Source: Nematopogon swammerdamellus
Lineage: Eukaryota; Arthropoda; Insecta; Lepidoptera; Adelidae
Assembly: GCA_946902875.1 (NCBI GenBank)
Contig: OX336340.1
Location: forward strand, 1-64,000
Direction: 5' to 3'
Length of the DNA: 64,000 nt
Part shown: positions 41,238-53,625 of the stretch, one piece after another
Numbering within the stretch: the first letter of the stretch is position 1
Layout of the letters: every line of letters begins with the position of its first letter
Translations under genes and position numbers: made by a program
Notes under the pieces: generated by a model
Databases searched by the model: none
Seen by the model: the letters and a program-made list of their open reading frames with translations, nothing else
What the model was told of the DNA's origin: nothing

Positions 41238-44200
41238 AAGGCTGGTAGAGTACTACTAGAGAGTGCAGCGGAGACAGGCGTGCGCCGGGCGGCCGCAGGA
41301 AGAGTGGCGCCAGGCGGTGGCGCGGGAGAGTCAACAGCAGCATCCGCGCGTACTCTAGCTGCAGCGGGCTCGCGTGAACGAGGTGTCAGCTCGGCGGCCG
41401 ACGCGGCGGAGAGGCTACGATGAATGTGTTAGTGGAGAGAGGTGAGTAGGTAGAGTAGTACTGGAGAGTGCAGCGGAGACAGGCGTGCGCCGGGCGGCCG
41501 CAGGAAGGGTGGCGCCAGGTGGTGGCGCGGGAGAGTCAACAGCAGCAGCCGCGCGTACTTTAGCTGCAGCGGGCCCGGGTGCACTAGGTGTCAGCTCGGC
41601 GGCCGGCGCGGCGTAGAGGCTACTATGAATGTGTTAGTGGAGAGAGGTGAGTAGATAGAGTAGTACTAGAGAGTGCAGCGGAGACAGGCGTGCGCCGGAC
41701 GGCCGCAGGAAGGGTGGCGTCAGGCGGTGGCGCGGGAGAGTCAACAGCAGCAGCCGCGCGTACTCTAGCTGCAGCGGGCCTGCGTGCAGGAAGTGTCGGT
41801 GCGGCGTAGAGGCTACGATGAATGTGTTAGTGGAGAGAGGTGAGTAGGTAGAGTAGTACTGGAGAGTGCAGCGGAGACAGGCGTGCGCCGGGCGGCCGCA
41901 GGAAGGGTGGCACCAGGTGGTGGCGCGGGAGAGTCAACAGCAGCAGCCGCGCGTACTTTAGCTGCAGCGGGCCCGGGTGCACTAGGTGTCAGCTCGGCGG
42001 CCGGCGCGGCGTAGAGGCTACTATGAATGTGTTAGTGGAGAGAGGTGAGTAGATAGAGTAGTACTAGAGAGTGCAGCGGAGACAGGCGTGCGCCGGACGG
42101 CCGCAGGAAGGGTGGCGCCAGGTGGTGGCGCGGGAGAGTCAACAGCAGCAGCCGCGCGTACTCTAGCTGCAGCGGGCCTGCGTGCAGGAAGTGTCGGCGC
42201 GGCGTAGAGGCTACGATGAATGTGTTAGTGGAGAGAGGTGAGTAGGTAGAGTAGTACTGGAGAGTGCAGCGGAGACAGGCGTGCGCCGGGCGGCCGCAGG
42301 AAGGGTGGCGCCAGGTGGTGGCGCGGGAGAGTCAACAGCAGCAGCCGCGCGTACTTTAGCTGCAGCGGGCCCGGGTGCACTAGGTGTCAGCTCGGCGGCC
42401 GGCGCGGCGTAGAGGCTACTATGAATGTGTTAGTGGAGAGAGGTGAGTAGGTAGAGTAGTACTAGAGAGTGCAGCGGAGACAGGCGTGCGCCGGGCGGCC
42501 GCAGGAAGGGTGGCGCCAGGTGGTGGCGCGGGAGAGTCAACAGCAGCAGCCGCGCGTACTTTAGCTGCAGCGGGCCCGGGTGCACTAGGTGTCAGCTCGG
42601 CGGCCGGCGCGGCGTAGAGGCTACTATGAATGTGTTAGTGGAGAGATGTGAGTAGGTAGAGTAGTACTAGAGAGTGCAGCGGAGACAGGTGTGCGCCGGG
42701 CGGCCGCAGGAAGGGTGGCGCCAGGTGGTGGCGTGGAAGAGTCAACAGCAGCAGCCGCGCGTACTCTAGCTGCAGCGGGCCCGCGTGCAGGAAGTGTCGA
42801 CGCGGCGTAGAGGCTACGATGAATGTGTTAGTGGAGAGAGGTGAGTAGGTAGAGTAGTACTAGAGAGTGCAGTGGAGACAGGCGTGCGCCGGGCGGCCGC
42901 AGGAAGGGTGGCGCAAGATGGTGGCGCGGGAGAGTCAACAGCAGCAGCCGCGCGTACTCTAGCTGCAGCGGGCCCGCGTGCACGAGGTGTCAGCTCGGCG
43001 GCCGGCGCGGCGTAGAGGCTACGATGAATGTGTTAGTGGAGAGAGGTGAGTAGGTAGAGTACTACTAGAGAGTGCAGCGGAGACAGGCGTGCGCCGGACG
43101 GCCACAGGAAGGGTGGCGTCAGGCGGTGGCGCGGGAGAGTCAACAGCAGCAGCCGCGCGTACTCTAGCTGCAGCGGGCCCGCGTGCACTAGGTGTCAGCT
43201 CGGCGGCCGGCGCGGCGTAGAGGCTACTATGAATGTGTTAGTGGAGAGAGGTGAGTAGGTAGAGTAGTACTAGAGAGTGCAGCGGAGACAGGCGTGCGCC
43301 GGACGGCCGCAGGAAGGGTGGCGTCAGGCGGTGGCGCGGGAGAGTCAACAGCAGCAGCCGCGCGTACTCTAGCTGCAGCGGGCCTGCGTGCAGGAAGTGT
43401 CGGCGCGGCGTAGAGGCTGCGATGAATGTGTTAGTGGAGAGAGGTGAGTAGGTAGAGTATTACTGGAGAGTGCAGCGGAGACAGGCGTGCGCCGGGCGGC
43501 CGCAGGAAGGGTGGCGCCAGGTGGTGGCGCGGGAGAGTCAACAGCAGCAGCCGCGCGTACTCTAGCTGCAGCGGGCCCGCGTGCACGAGGTGTCAGCTCG
43601 GCGGCCGGCGCAGCGTAGAGGCTACGATGAATGTGTTAGTGGAGAGAGGTGAGTAGGTAAAGTACTACTAGAGAGTGCAGCGGAGACAGGCGTGCGCCGG
43701 ACGGCCGCAGGAAGGGTGGCGCCAGGCGGTGACGCGGGAGAGTCAACAGCAGCATCCGCGCGTACTCTAGCTGCAGCGGGCCTGCGTGCAGGAAGTGTCG
43801 GCGCGGCGTAGAGGCTACGATGAATGTGTTAGTGGAGAGAGGTGAGTAGGTAGAGTAGTACTGGAGAGTACAGCGGAGACAGGCGTGCGCCGGGCGGCCG
43901 CAGGAAGGGTGGCGCCAGGTGGTGGCGCGGGAGAGTCAACAGCAGCAGCCGCGCGTACTTTAGCTGCAGCGGGCCCGGGTGCACTAGGTGTCAGCTCGGC
44001 GGCCGGCGCGGCGTAGAGGCTACTATGAATGTGTTAGTGGAGAGAGGTGAGTAGATAGAGTAGTACTAGAGAGTGCAGCGGAGACAGGCGTGCGCCGGAC
44101 GGCCGCAGGAAGGGTGGCGTCAGGCGGTGGCGCGGGAGAGTCAACAGCAGCAGCCGCGCGTACTCTAGCTGCAGCGGGCCTGCGTGCAGGAAGTGTCGGC

Positions 44201-46985
44201 GCGGCGTAGAGGCTACGATGAATGTGTTAGTGGAGAGAGGTGAGTAGGTAGAGTAGTACTGGAGAGTGCAGCGGAGACAGGCGTGCGCCGGGCGGCCGCA
44301 GAAAGGGTGGCGCCAGGTGGTGGCGCGGGAGAGTCAACAGCAGCAGCCGCGCGTACTTTAGCTGCAGCGGGCCCGGGTGCACTAGGTGTCAGCTCGGCGG
44401 CCGGCGCGGCGTAGAGGCTACTATGAATGTGTTAGTGGAGAGAGGTGAGTAGGTAGAGTAGTACTAGAGAGTGCAGCGGAGACAGGCGTGCGCCAGGCGG
44501 CCGCAGGAAGGGTGGCGCCAGGTGGTGGCGCGGGAGAGTCAACAGCAGCAGCCGCGCGTACTTTAGCTGCAGCGGGCCCGGGTGCACTAGGTGTCAGCTC
44601 GGCGGCCGGCGCGGCGTAGAGGCTACTATGAATGTGTTAGTGGAGAGAGGTGAGTAGGTAGAGTAGTACTAGAGAGTGCAGCGGAGACAGGCGTGCGCCG
44701 GACGGCCGCAGGAAGGGTGGCGTCAGGCGGTGGCGCGGGAGAGTCAACAGCAGCAGCTGCGCGTACTCTAGCTGCAGCGGGCCTGCGTGCTGGAAGTGTC
44801 GGCGCGGCGTAGAGGCTGCGATGAATGTGTTAGTGGAGAGAGGTGAGTAGGTAGAGTAGTACTGGAGAGTGCAGCGGAGACAGGCGTGCGCCGGGCGGCC
44901 GCAGGAAGGGTGGCGCCAGGTGGTGGCGCGGGAGAGTCAACAGCAGCAGCCGCGCGTACTTTAGCTGCAGCGGGCCCGCGTGCGCTAGGTGTCAGCTCGG
45001 CGGCCGGCGCAGCGTAGAGGATACTATGAATGTGTTAGTGGAGAGAGGTGAGTAGGTAGAGTAGTACTAGAGAGTGCAGCGGAGACAGGCGTGCGCCGGA
45101 CGGCCGCAGGAAGGGTGGCGTCAGGCGGTGGCGCGGGAGAGTCAACAGCAGCAGCCGCGTGTACTCTAGCTGCAGCGGGCCCGCGTGCAGGAAGTGTCGG
45201 CGCGGCGTAGAGGCTATGATGAATGTGTTAGTGGAGAGAGGTGAGTAGGTAGAGTAGTACTGGAGAGTGCAGCGGAGACAGGCGTGCGCCGGACGGCCGC
45301 AGGAAGGGTGGCGCCAGGTGGTGGCGCGGGAGAGTCAACAGCAGCAGCCGCGCGTACTCTAGCTGCAGCGGGCCCGCGTGCAGGAAGTGTCGGCGCGGCG
45401 TAGAGGCTACGATGAATGTGTTAGTGGAGAGAGGTGAGTAGGTAGAGTAGTACTGGAGAGTGCAGCGGAGACAGGCGTGCGCCGGACGGCCGCAGGAAGG
45501 GTGGCGCCAGGTGGTGGCGCGGGAGAGTCAACAGCAGCAGCCGCGCGTACTCTAGCTGCAGCGGGCCTGCGTGCAGGAAGTGTCGGCGCGGCGTAGAGGC
45601 TACGATGAATGTGTTAGTGGAGAGAGGTGAGTAGGTAGAGTAGTACTGGAGAGTGCAGCGGAGACAGGCGTGCGCCGGACGGCCGCAGGAAGGGTGGCGC
45701 CAGGTGGTGGCGCGGGAGAGTCAACAGCAGCAGCCGCGCGTACTCTAGCTGCAGCGGGCCCGCGTGTACGAGGTGTCGGCTCGGCGGCCGGCGCGGCGTA
45801 GAGGCTACGATGAATGTGTTAGTGGAGAGAGGTGAGTAGGTAGAGTAGTACTAGAGAGAGCAGCGGAGACAGGCGTGCGCCGGACGGCCGCAGGAAGGGT
45901 GGCGCCAGGTGGTGGCGCGGGAGAGTCAACAGCAGCAGCCGCGCGTACTCTAGCTGCAGCGGGCCCGCGTGTACGAGGTGTCGGCTCGGCGGCCGGCGCG
46001 GCGTAGAGGCTACGATGAATGTGTTAGTGGTGAGAGGTGAGTAGGTAGAGTAGTACTAGAGAGTGCAGCGGAGACAGGCGTGCGCCGGGCGGCTGCAGGA
46101 AGGGTGGCGCCAGGTGGTGGCGCGGGAGAGTCAACAGCAGCAGCCGCGCGTACTCTAGCTGCAGCGGGCCCGCGTGTACGAGGTGTCGGCTCGGCGGCCG
46201 GCGCGGCGTAGAGGCTACGATGAATGTGTTAGTGGAGAGAGGTGAGTAGGTAGAGTAGTACTAGAGAGAGCAGCGGAGACAGGCGTGCGCCGGACGGCCG
46301 CAGGAAGGGTGGCGCCAGGTGGTGGCGCGGGAGAGTCAACAGCAGCAGCCGCGCGTACTCTAGCTGCAGCGGGCCCGCGTGTACGAGGTGTCGGCTCGGC
46401 GGCCGGCGCGGCGTAGAGGCTACGATGAATGTGTTAGTGGTGAGAGGTGAGTAGGTAGAGTAGTACTAGAGAGTGCAGCGGAGACAGGCGTGCGCCGGGC
46501 GGCTGCAGGAAGGGTGGCGCCAGGTGGTGGCGCGGGAGAGTCAACAGCAGCAGCCGCGCGTACTCTAGCTGCAGCGGGCCCGCGTGTACGAGGTGTCGGC
46601 TCGGCGGCCGGCGCGGCGTAGAGGCTACGATGAATGTGTTAGTGGTGAGGGGTGAGTAGGTAGAGTAGTACTAGAGAGTGCAGCGGAGACAGGCGTGCGC
46701 CGGGCGGCTGCAGGAAGGGTGGCGCCAGGTGGTGGCGCGGGAGAGTCAACCGCAGCAGCCGCGCGTACTCTAGCTGCAGCGGGCCCGCGTGTACGAGGTG
46801 TCGGCTCGGCGGCCGGCGCGGCGTAGAGGCTACGATGAATGTGTTAGTGGTGAGAGGTGAGTAGGTAGAGTAGTACTAGAGAGTGCAGCGGAGACAGGCG
46901 TGCGCCGGGCGGCTGCAGGAAGGGTGGCGCCAGGTGGTGGCGCGGGAGAGTCAACAGCAGCAGCCGCGCGTACTCTAGCTGCAGC
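41238..46985 (+). repeat. GC-rich satellite, about 29 units of 192-205 bp
   Basis: Units share 'gagtgcagcggagacaggcg', 'ggtggcgcgggagagtcaac' and 'gcgtactctagctgcagcgg'. Two length variants alternate irregularly: about 205 bp with 'gtgtcagctcggcggccggc', and about 192 bp with 'gtgcaggaagtgtcggcgcg'. Twenty-eight copies carry ATGAATGTGTTAGTGGAGAG followed by AG|GTGAGT, so almost every unit holds a start codon and a consensus splice donor. Units differ by few bases, which suggests recent amplification. The last unit breaks off into a CpG-rich tail at 46986-47060. Confidence 0.95.
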
Positions 46986-47455
46986 GCGCGCCCCGCACCG
47001 CCTCCGCCCCCGCCGCTGTCCTGCCGCCGACTTCCGCTAGCGTCCGTATCCGCGATGAAACTTAAGATCCACTGAGCCGCGATGACGCGCTCTGAAAACG
47101 AGTGCCGTTATTTTTATTTTATTCTATAAAAAATGTTAACTAAAGCAACTATGTATAAACATATTATAAACAATTTACAGAATCACTACTTTAGCTGTAC
47201 TTTACCGGTGCGGCGGCGTACGAGTACCTATCTTCTTTAGGTAGGCAGTAGGGACCTAGTTCCTAGTAGAGAATGACTAGGTAAAACAATTTATGTATTC
47301 ATCGACGCCCTTACATCTCCAATCCACTTGGCAATAATACCTACTTATATGTAAAGTATATAAAGTATTTGTAGTATTGTGATGTTCGTTTGAGCTGGGT
47401 CGGGTTCACAGAGCAGCGCGCAGTAGTAATGCGCGCGCAGTTCTATGCTCTGTGG
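46986..47455. other. Unassigned
   Basis: A CpG-rich stretch to about 47060, then AT-rich sequence, and an imperfect hairpin at 47409-47455 (cacagagca / tgctctgtg). No gene seen. Confidence 0.45.
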
Positions 47456-47660
47456 TCGGGTTAATTACCAACGCACTGAATGAAACGTCGGTCGAAACGG
47501 CTATGTAAATAGGTAGTTTGTGTTTTCCGTCCAGTTCAGTGTAGCTGGCACGACCGAAGGTAAGCACTGACATGGCACCTAGTTCACCCGGTGTTATAGG
47601 CTGACATCACGGATGTTGTAGGTGAAGTAGCCAAGAGTGTCAGTTTCCATAAAAAAAAAA
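47456..47660 (+). mobile_element. SINE body and tail
   Basis: From 'accaacgcactgaatgaaac' to 'gtgtcagtttccat' and an A run. The head is absent. Confidence 0.8.
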
Positions 47661-47667
47661 TAGTCAG

Positions 47668-47795
47668 GGTCAGCGAGGTGCCATGTCAGTCTTTCCTTTG
47701 GTCGTGCCGGCTACATTGAACTGGACAAAAAACACGTATAATTTTATAGTCGTTTTCATCGACCGACCTTCTTTCAGTGCTGGTATGTAAGTGCA
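47668..47795 (-). mobile_element. SINE body fragment
   Basis: Minus-strand piece ('gtcgtgccggctacattgaa' on the plus strand), tail to tail with the copy just before it, so the two form an imperfect inverted pair. Confidence 0.7.
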
Positions 47796-47890
47796 AGTAA
47801 GATAAAGGGATGAAACTACAGTTTTTTTTTTATTTTTGCAACTCGCTTCGGCGTCACGCACGAGTCACGACCCAGGATTATTTTGATTAC

Positions 47891-47915
47891 ATGTGTGTGT
47901 GTGTGTGTGTGTGTG

Positions 47916-47953
<38 letters not shown>

Positions 47954-47971
47954 AGGGTGCGTGTGTGTGTG
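47891..47971. repeat. (GT)n microsatellite
   Basis: About 80 bp of GT with two interruptions (gagggt and gagagggtgcg). Confidence 0.95.
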
Positions 47972-48543
47972 TTAATGCATTAGCAATAAAAGCAAGAAAT
48001 AAATACATAAATAAAAAAAACCTAACAGGGATAACAAAAATATGACCATCTCTGATTTGTAACTGTTAAGCATAATTAATTAAACATTTTAATGAAGTAG
48101 TTATATAAGTAGGTTGCGTGTTAACTTGCCCGTTCCGTCGCATAACCCGAGCACCAACGGTTTCGCTAAGGTAACACACATGGCTAATTCCTCTTCCAAA
48201 CTAAATGACCGCATTATTAAAACGATAATAAATGCTACGAATCTAAATCTCTGTAAATTTGGACTTTGGTAGTGAAATATGGGTACAATATGAACTTATA
48301 AATTTAAAATTTTCAGCTCAGCTTTAGCAAAATTGAAAAGTACAGATTATTTAAGAATGAATTGACAGCTACATCGTGATTGACAGATTAATAATAGAAA
48401 AAATAATAAAACTATTTGCTAGACGTAGTGAGTGGCCAGGTACTATTTTAGTTTATTTCTGATTCAAGTCTAGTCTGACCTATTATTTCATGGGTGTACT
48501 CATGGGGTGTACTACGGAATCTCGATGCACAGAATGTCAACAT
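47972..48543. other. Unassigned AT-rich region
   Basis: No coding or repeat signal identified. Confidence 0.5.
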
Positions 48544-48580
48544 CAAAGAGTTTGTATCACGTCGCTGCGCAACTCTTTGG
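48544..48580. repeat. Mini-derivative of the 'caaagagtttgta' TIR element
   Basis: 'caaagagtttgtatcacgtc' is followed within a few bases by 'caactctttgg'. These are the two ends of the element at 52844-53200 with the interior removed and part of the right end lost. Confidence 0.7.
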
Positions 48581-49070
48581 TCAACATCTAGTGAAAGAAA
48601 TGAAAATGAAATGAAATGAAAAATTAAAATGAATAACTTTTATTTTTCTTGTTTAACACACACGCGAAAGTTTAAATAACACATAGAACAGTAAATAGAT
48701 AGACAAGAAAAATTGGACCTGACACAGCCTTGGTCCCTCCCCACCGAGCCCTGGAGCTGATGAGAGGGACGCTGATTTTAAGCCAGGCCCATTACGAATC
48801 AACATTACGACGGCCGGGCCCTCTCGCCTGTTCCGCTTGGGACATCGCTGGAGGGAGAGTGGACGTGTTCGTATTTATTTGTGCTGTAAACTTCCCCAAA
48901 TTACGGAAGAATTATGAAAATAATTCCTCTCACCATGAAGCATTTTCGCCCAGAGACCGACTAAGCTTACCGAGCCGAGCATATCCGGGACCACTTGGAA
49001 GCAACACGATCGATGCCTAGCCGAAAGACTTGACCTCCCAGGCTGTAGGCAGAGTCCTGAAGATCAACTG

Positions 49071-52000
49071 TTGGACTTTCAAGGAACAAGTTACAATTAC
49101 TTCTCCGAATTGTACCCTGTCCGCTATCACCATAACGCAATGGAAAGAGAAAACACTTTCAAAGCAAAGCTTAGGAGAAGGAAGAGAGAGTTAATAAAGC
49201 AGCTAAGGAAGGCTAAAGCCTCAGGAGACAGAAATCTGTGCCACCAATTAGCCAGAGCGATGAGATCTTAAAACTCATCCAGAAAGTATCTGAGCAAATT
49301 ATGGTTGCTGGCAATGAGTTTCGAAAGGCTCAGAATATTGCAGCTTTCGAGAAGAACCCCTTTTATTTCGCCAAAAAAGCTTTTAAGGAACAGCAGGGTA
49401 TAATCAGGCTAAGTAAGGACGAGATGTTCAACTACTTTAAATCCACATATACCGCCTCGGAGGCAGATATAACTTACAGTGATCCACCAGCTTCAAAACC
49501 CAAACAATCTGATCTAGCATTTGATGCTGATTCACCGACGATGGAAGAGCCAAAATACCACATAAAAAGGAAACCAAATAGTTCCGCCCCGCGGCCCGAT
49601 GGCATACCATACATCATATACAAAAAATGTCCATCAGTGCGGAAACACATGTTGAACATCTACAAAAGAATGTGGACGAACAGAGAAGTGCCAGACTGTC
49701 TGGGTAAAACCGTGTTTATTCTTCTACCTAAAAAGAAAGAAGTTACTGATCCCAAGGATATTAGACCTATAGCCCTTACGAACACAATTTCAAAAATTTT
49801 CTTCTCCATTATACAGGCCAGACTACTCAAACACATGTGTACCAACGACTACTTACCGAAGAAGTACCAGAAAGGATTTCTCCCAAGAGTTGCAGAGTGC
49901 CTCGAACATAATTCTTTGCTGACTGAATGTCTTAGAGATGCAAGGAAGAATGAGAGACAATTAACTGCCACGTGGTTAGACTTTTAAAATGCCTTCGGTT
50001 CGGTGCGCCATGAGTTACTATTAAAGGCGCTAGAGTGGTATAATATGCCACCTCTGATCTGTTATATAATAGCCTCCTACTACAAAAAACTTTCCTTTGT
50101 AATACAAGAAAAAGGCGAAACGAAGAAGACACCGGAAACTCGTTATGGCATAGGACTTTTCCAAGGTTGCTGCCTCTCTCCTGTCACATTTAACATAGTT
50201 ATCAACATTCTAACTGATACGCTTGTCGTAAAAGAAAACAAATGGGGATATAGGTTCAAATATGGAGACACATATATGGCGGCGATCCTGGCATTTGCGG
50301 ATGATATTACGCTGTTAATTCGCAATCCAAAACAAAATCAGGCGCTTCTTAAGGTGGTAGATGACTATTGTGAATGGATTGAAGGGACGAAGATCAAACC
50401 AGCGAAGTGCTACTGTTTGAGCTTAACCAGGAAAGGTTCAAAGTTTACCTCGAGCAATCCAGGGCTGACAGTAGCCGGAAAACCAATCGCAACCGTAGCT
50501 GATGAAGCCCCTTTTAAATTCTTGGGCAAAAGGATCACTAGCAGAGGAAAGGAGCACCCTACTGATGATATTGTCCAACTTTTAGAAGAGAGCCTGCGCC
50601 AAACTGACAATCTTCCCCTCCTGGGTACACAAAAGGCATGGATTTACGATAACTATCTGACATCAAAACTTTCATGGCCATTTCTCGTCTACGACTTCAC
50701 AAAGCAAAACCTGACTAAATTAGACTCTTACGAGTATGTAACCAGATTCCTGAACTCATGGTTTGGACTGGCTCACCCGGCTGACTCGTCAACGCTGTAC
50801 CGATCTCACAATAACTTTGGACTGAACATTAAGAAACCGTCGATATTTTAACAAAAGGCGAGAATAGCCAAACGATATATACTCAAAGACTCCAATGATA
50901 GCGCTATTCAAGCCTTACCCAACACATCGATATCAGATGAACTGGAATCAAGACTCGACTTCTACAAATCATTCCAAGTTGGTACACGCACCAATAGATC
51001 TGGGCTGGACATAGAAACAGCAAAGTCTGATTAAGAAATACTGAAAGGTTTTGCTCAGGAGGACATGGAACAAGGTTTCAAACTTCACGCCTTAAACCTA
51101 GAAATGCAGAATGATTGGCTAACAGTGGGCGACTTCTTCATCCCTCCTGCATTGAAGTGGAAATCCATAATATACAACTGGTCCCCTGAGCTGCTTAAGT
51201 TCTACTTAAATGCATTCCAGCTTACTCTCCCCGACCCGAGTAACCTAGTTAGATGAGGGAAATCTACAAATAGACTATGCCCGTCATGTAAGGAGTTCGT
51301 AGGCACGGCCAAACATTTGTTATGCGGATGCAAAATACTACATGAGCGAGGCCAGTATTCCTACCGTCATGATAAAGTCCTCCAAATCATCAGAGAGGCC
51401 ATCAACCTGTCAATTGCACGGACCAGGAGAGGGCAAACCAGTAGCGGCTTCCAGAAGGTCAACTTTGTGAAACCTGGAGCCAATAAGCTGCCCAAAGATA
51501 GGACTAAACCTTCTTCAATTTTGGGAGCAGCAAAGGATTGGGAATTGTTGATGGACACACATGAGAAGCATTACCAAATGCCTTCGGAAATCTGCATTAG
51601 GACCGTATATACTCATATTCTCAAAAGCGACAAAGCATGAAGTACTTGTTGAACTTACAGTTCCATGGGAAAGTAACATACCGATGGACCACAACATCAA
51701 ACTTAACAAGTACTGCAACTTAGTAGACCGGATTGTGAAAAACGGATTCAAGACTGATCTCTTCGCTGTGGAAGTCGGAGCAAGAGGACTACCAGCGAAG
51801 TCGCTCTACAGTTTCTTCAAGAATCTAGGGCCGCCAAGATCGACGCTAAGCTCATATATGGAGAAAGCTTCGAAAACGTCACTGGAAGCATCCCACAGAA
51901 TATGGATAGGTAGAGAAAGGGAGGTCGAGAGCGGGACTGGTGGTTTCCCCGCGTCTTAGTCAACGCAGACTAGCTGACGAGGGCTTGACGCGAGCCGAAA
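49071..52000 (+). pseudogene. RLE-type non-LTR retrotransposon ORF, decayed
   Basis: One frame runs from 49238 to 51640, broken only by four stops (49985, 50849, about 51032, 51254). RT: 'KPNSSAPRPDGIPYIIYKKC', 'LPKKKEVTDPKDIRPIALTN', 'GLFQGCCLSPVTFNIVIN' and catalytic FADD (50294-50305). The first stop sits after LDF where the family has a sense codon before NAFGSV. A zinc knuckle follows (CPSC...H...CGC, 51278-51331). After a frameshift near 51610 comes 'LVELTVPWESN' (51645), then KY and EVGARG (51771), the layout of the PD-(D/E)XK restriction-like endonuclease of R2-group elements. The frame at 49071-49271 is a basic N-terminal part (KAKLRRRKRELIKQLRKA). Exact clade uncertain. Confidence 0.8.
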
Positions 52001-52843
52001 CGTGAAGCATGCGCGGGAAATTTAGAGTGGCCACTCGCTAGTCCCGACCTCGATTAACACCCTCCTCTACTGCCGATGGGTCCGGATATGTTCGGTGAAG
52101 CCATCGCAAGCTTAGTTCCACACCTTCATTTAAAATGTACATAATAAAGTGTCCCAGGTGCACGATTAAGCACCATACTATTCTCGGAGACGACGCGAGG
52201 CATGCTACGAGCGATAGGTGGTGGTATCTACTAGACTCGTAGGCCTACACCACCCCCATCTCGGAGAGCTACGTATCCGCCGGTCTGCGTGGCGAACGTC
52301 ACGCAGCCCTTTCATCGTCTTCGCTCGTCGTGCGTGCGTCGCAGTTGCACACTGTACCGCCACACACCGCACCGGTAGCGGGGGCTGTAGACGGAGCATT
52401 ATTTTATGTTATTGGCAATCGTCTTTTTAAGACCTTTTGGCCAGTGTCATGTAAGTGAGATTTCTCCTAAATAGTTCTAAAAATATCCGCAGCATAAATT
52501 TTTCATTCTAACATTTTCCACCTCGTTCGATGATAAATCCCGGTACATAATTATTACTGATAGGTATTGTAAATATCTAATAAATAGATTTGTTTTAACT
52601 TTAAATCTTTATTATCTCAGAGCTACCTTCGATTTTTTGATTTTTTATTTTTATGTAAACCAACATCGTGTTAAACCATCAACATGTTAACGGCTGTGCC
52701 GACAGACCGATGGTGCAGTCGACAAAGCCAAAAACACCTCTCCTCGCGAAACCATGCTCAGTTAGGTGCCATGCCAGCAGATTTGCGGACTGTTGTAGGC
52801 TGTCAAGTGTCAAGCCCGTTAATTAATACGATGTTTGTTAAAA
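52001..52843. other. Probable 3' UTR of the RLE element, then unassigned
   Basis: 52001-52170 follows the element's coding end and contains AATAAAG at 52144. 52180-52430 is GC-richer with a small hairpin (gatctactagactcgtaggc region). The rest is AT-rich, with no gene. Confidence 0.4.
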
Positions 52844-53200
52844 CCAAAGAGTTTGTATTACGTCGCTGCGCTCCTTAGTGAGTACGATTCCTTAGACGAG
52901 TGGCTCGGGATCAATTCTGATGTCTCTCACTGACAGTTCTCCTAAGAAATTTTTATTTTCGGAAATATTCGGAAATATACAAACTGTTTTGGTGGTTTAA
53001 AAAAATAATAACCAGGGTTAATATAAAGTCGCTACGCGACGCATCTTCTTCATCTTCACCCTCACCCCTGAGCCACGAAAAACTAATATCGAATTCCCTT
53101 GATTCGCTTTCGGCTCTATGACGTCACAGCTGTCAGCGAGAGGCAACAGAATTGATCCCGAGCCACTCGTTTCCTTAGCGACGTAATACAAACTCTTTGG
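52844..53200. mobile_element. TIR element, 357 bp
   Basis: 24 bp perfect terminal inverted repeats (ccaaagagtttgtattacgt, then cgct). Past a 26 bp insertion in the left arm the complementarity resumes ('acgagtggctcgggatcaat'), so the full arms reach about 55 bp or more. No transposase. It is the parent type of the palindrome at 10331 and the mini-copy at 48544. Confidence 0.85.
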
Positions 53201-53479
53201 CTAAAACTCGATATCAGTGTTGCCATGTCAGGAGATTTTCTCCTAGATTCAGGAGAATTTCAGTGGTGTTAGGAGAAGTTTTGCCAGTCAGGCAGGCAGG
53301 AGAATAGGAGACATTTAGAAGAGAGAAATCACTACAGGAGGAGATTTAGGAGTGAGAAACTTGGAATTAAAATAAAAACATCTACTACTAACAAACAAAT
53401 AAATCGATATGTACGATGATATGCACAATGAATATCCTATGGGCGGTGTTATTATGTGGCTGGCTAGTCACTAAATACT
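53201..53479. other. Degenerate 'aggaga' repeat patch
   Basis: Repeated 'aggagaa' and 'aggagattt' phrases at 53230-53350 with a 'gttgcca' edge resemble 58515-58612, where 'gttggcaaca' forms the other edge. The two patches may be diverged copies of one element. Confidence 0.4.
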
Positions 53480-53625
53480 TGTAAAAATATGTTTAAAAAA
53501 ATACCCTGCGAAGTTTCTTGTCGGTTCTTCTTCGTGGGTGTAATCGATCCGGATAGAACAAATTGTGACAAGTTCGAGCGCAGTCTAACTGTCATATGAA
53601 TGATCAATAAACAATACAATACAAT
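53480..53625 (+). mobile_element. LINE 3' UTR fragment
   Basis: 'aataccctgcgaagtttctt' and 'gtcggttcttcttcgtgggt', then 'atgatcaataaacaatacaa', match a 3' UTR often seen at the end of lepidopteran LINEs, ending in a short (CAATA)n tail. No coding sequence. Confidence 0.5.

Noticed and set aside
41238..46985. CRISPR-like regular direct repeats
   Set aside because: Whole units repeat without unique spacers and the genome is eukaryotic. This is a satellite.
52218..52430. A 70-codon GC-rich ORF
   Set aside because: Open on both strands in a short GC-rich patch; no homology recognised.
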